From the NCBI GenBank assembly GCA_905331475.1, contig CAJNYU010004283.1:62001-126000 (forward strand): a stretch of DNA of 64,000 bases, given 5' to 3'. Source of the stretch: Rotaria socialis. Lineage: Eukaryota > Rotifera > Eurotatoria > Philodinida > Philodinidae. Position 1 is the stretch's first letter; the number at the start of each line of letters is the position of its first letter. The notes beneath the pieces were generated by a model that was given only the letters and a program-made list of their open reading frames with translations, made no database searches and was not told the origin of the DNA. Of the stretch, positions 63,422 through 64,000 are shown one piece after another. Made by a program: the position numbers and the translations under genes.

Positions 63422-64000
63422 AATTATTTTTCAGTTTATACATTCTGTTATGAATTGTCTTTTTTTGATAGTAAAAAACTATTATAATTTTGTTACATTA
63501 ATTGAAAAAGAAAAACATTTTACCGTGTAGCCGTTTTCTAATTACAATAGGCTATTTCAAGAATAAAATATCTCGACAACTTCCTTTTGATAATTAAAAC
63601 CAATATACGATCTGCAACAGCAACACATTGTGATACACGTGGCATGGATCTGATCAAACTGTGACCGACTACTTCTTTGGTTTTGGCGTTGAGAACTGTA
63701 TGATTTACGAGCTTTTGGCACTTGAGTTCGATGTCATATTGTCTCGATTGTTGTATTTGAAGAATTTTTCTGTGCCAAGTTTTGAAAGATGTAGGAACAT
63801 ATATTTGCACTTTGAATAATACTCATATTGCGTTTATGAAAGGAAAAACCTACAAAAACAATATTCTACTTGAAAAAAGGAAAAAATGTATTGTTCTCAT
63901 TAAAACGATGTTTCTTGTTAATTTCGACTATTATGTTTTCTTCTTCTTCGTCTTCTTCTTCTTTGTCTCTATGATCAACTGTTTGAGTTAAGTGTTTGGA
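63422..64000. other. 3' flank, 579 bp, no gene seen
   Basis: Contains the downstream region of the preceding gene. Two short frames (63538-63810 minus, 63782-63991 plus) have no domain. The second is partly built from a TTC/TTCTTC run. Confidence 0.4.

Overview
This is an AT-rich animal nuclear sequence with intron-bearing protein genes. All the recognisable genes are metazoan (beta-TrCP, VMA21, 5-oxoprolinase, ELOVL6-type elongase, roadblock dynein light chain, CCDC177, PIP kinase, KSR, PRKX). Many introns are only about 45-75 bp. An ADP-ribosyltransferase fused to kinesin-light-chain-like TPRs behind an alpha/beta N-terminal domain, and a decayed EGF-plus-7TM receptor, are the gene types I associate with bdelloid rotifers. 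The species assignment is inference. Three N runs show that this is an assembled draft.

Layout. 0.65-1.2 kb: C-terminal exons of an F-box/WD40 beta-TrCP. 2.2-2.6 kb: VMA21. 4.4-5.2 kb: a foldback transposon with 249-bp arms. 5.3-12.4 kb: a many-exon 5-oxoprolinase carrying two small transposons in introns. 13.6-14.6 kb (minus): fatty-acid elongase. 15.8-17.1 kb (minus): secreted APP1/HAD phosphatase. 18.4-18.6 kb (minus): an unrecognised 63-residue protein. 20.0-20.6 kb (minus): roadblock light chain. 21.1-22.6 kb (minus): CRAL-TRIO protein. 24.1-25.0 kb: MULE-like element with a broken FLYWCH finger. 27.3-31.5 kb: two ADP-ribosyltransferase-family genes head to head. 33.3-35.5 kb (minus): CCDC177. 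35.9-38.5 kb: PIP kinase. 39.2-46.2 kb (minus): kinase suppressor of Ras, with repeats and a broken opposite-strand gene in its introns. 46.2-50.9 kb: gene-poor and repeat-rich, with a perfect 116-bp palindrome. 50.9-53.1 kb (minus): PRKX/PKA-like kinase. 55.4-57.6 kb: two TIR elements. 57.6-58.8 kb: GPCR pseudogene. 59.9-63.4 kb: an unrecognised disordered protein with two candidate first exons.

The genes do not form a pathway. KSR (Ras-MAPK scaffold), beta-TrCP (ubiquitin ligase), PIP kinase and PRKX are signalling genes, and OPLAH, ELOVL and APP1 are metabolic. The most distinctive material is the ADP-ribosyltransferase pair and a set of non-autonomous DNA transposons. At least four of these have readable target-site duplications, and several contain long G or C homopolymers. 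I found no CRISPR array, rRNA or convincing tRNA.
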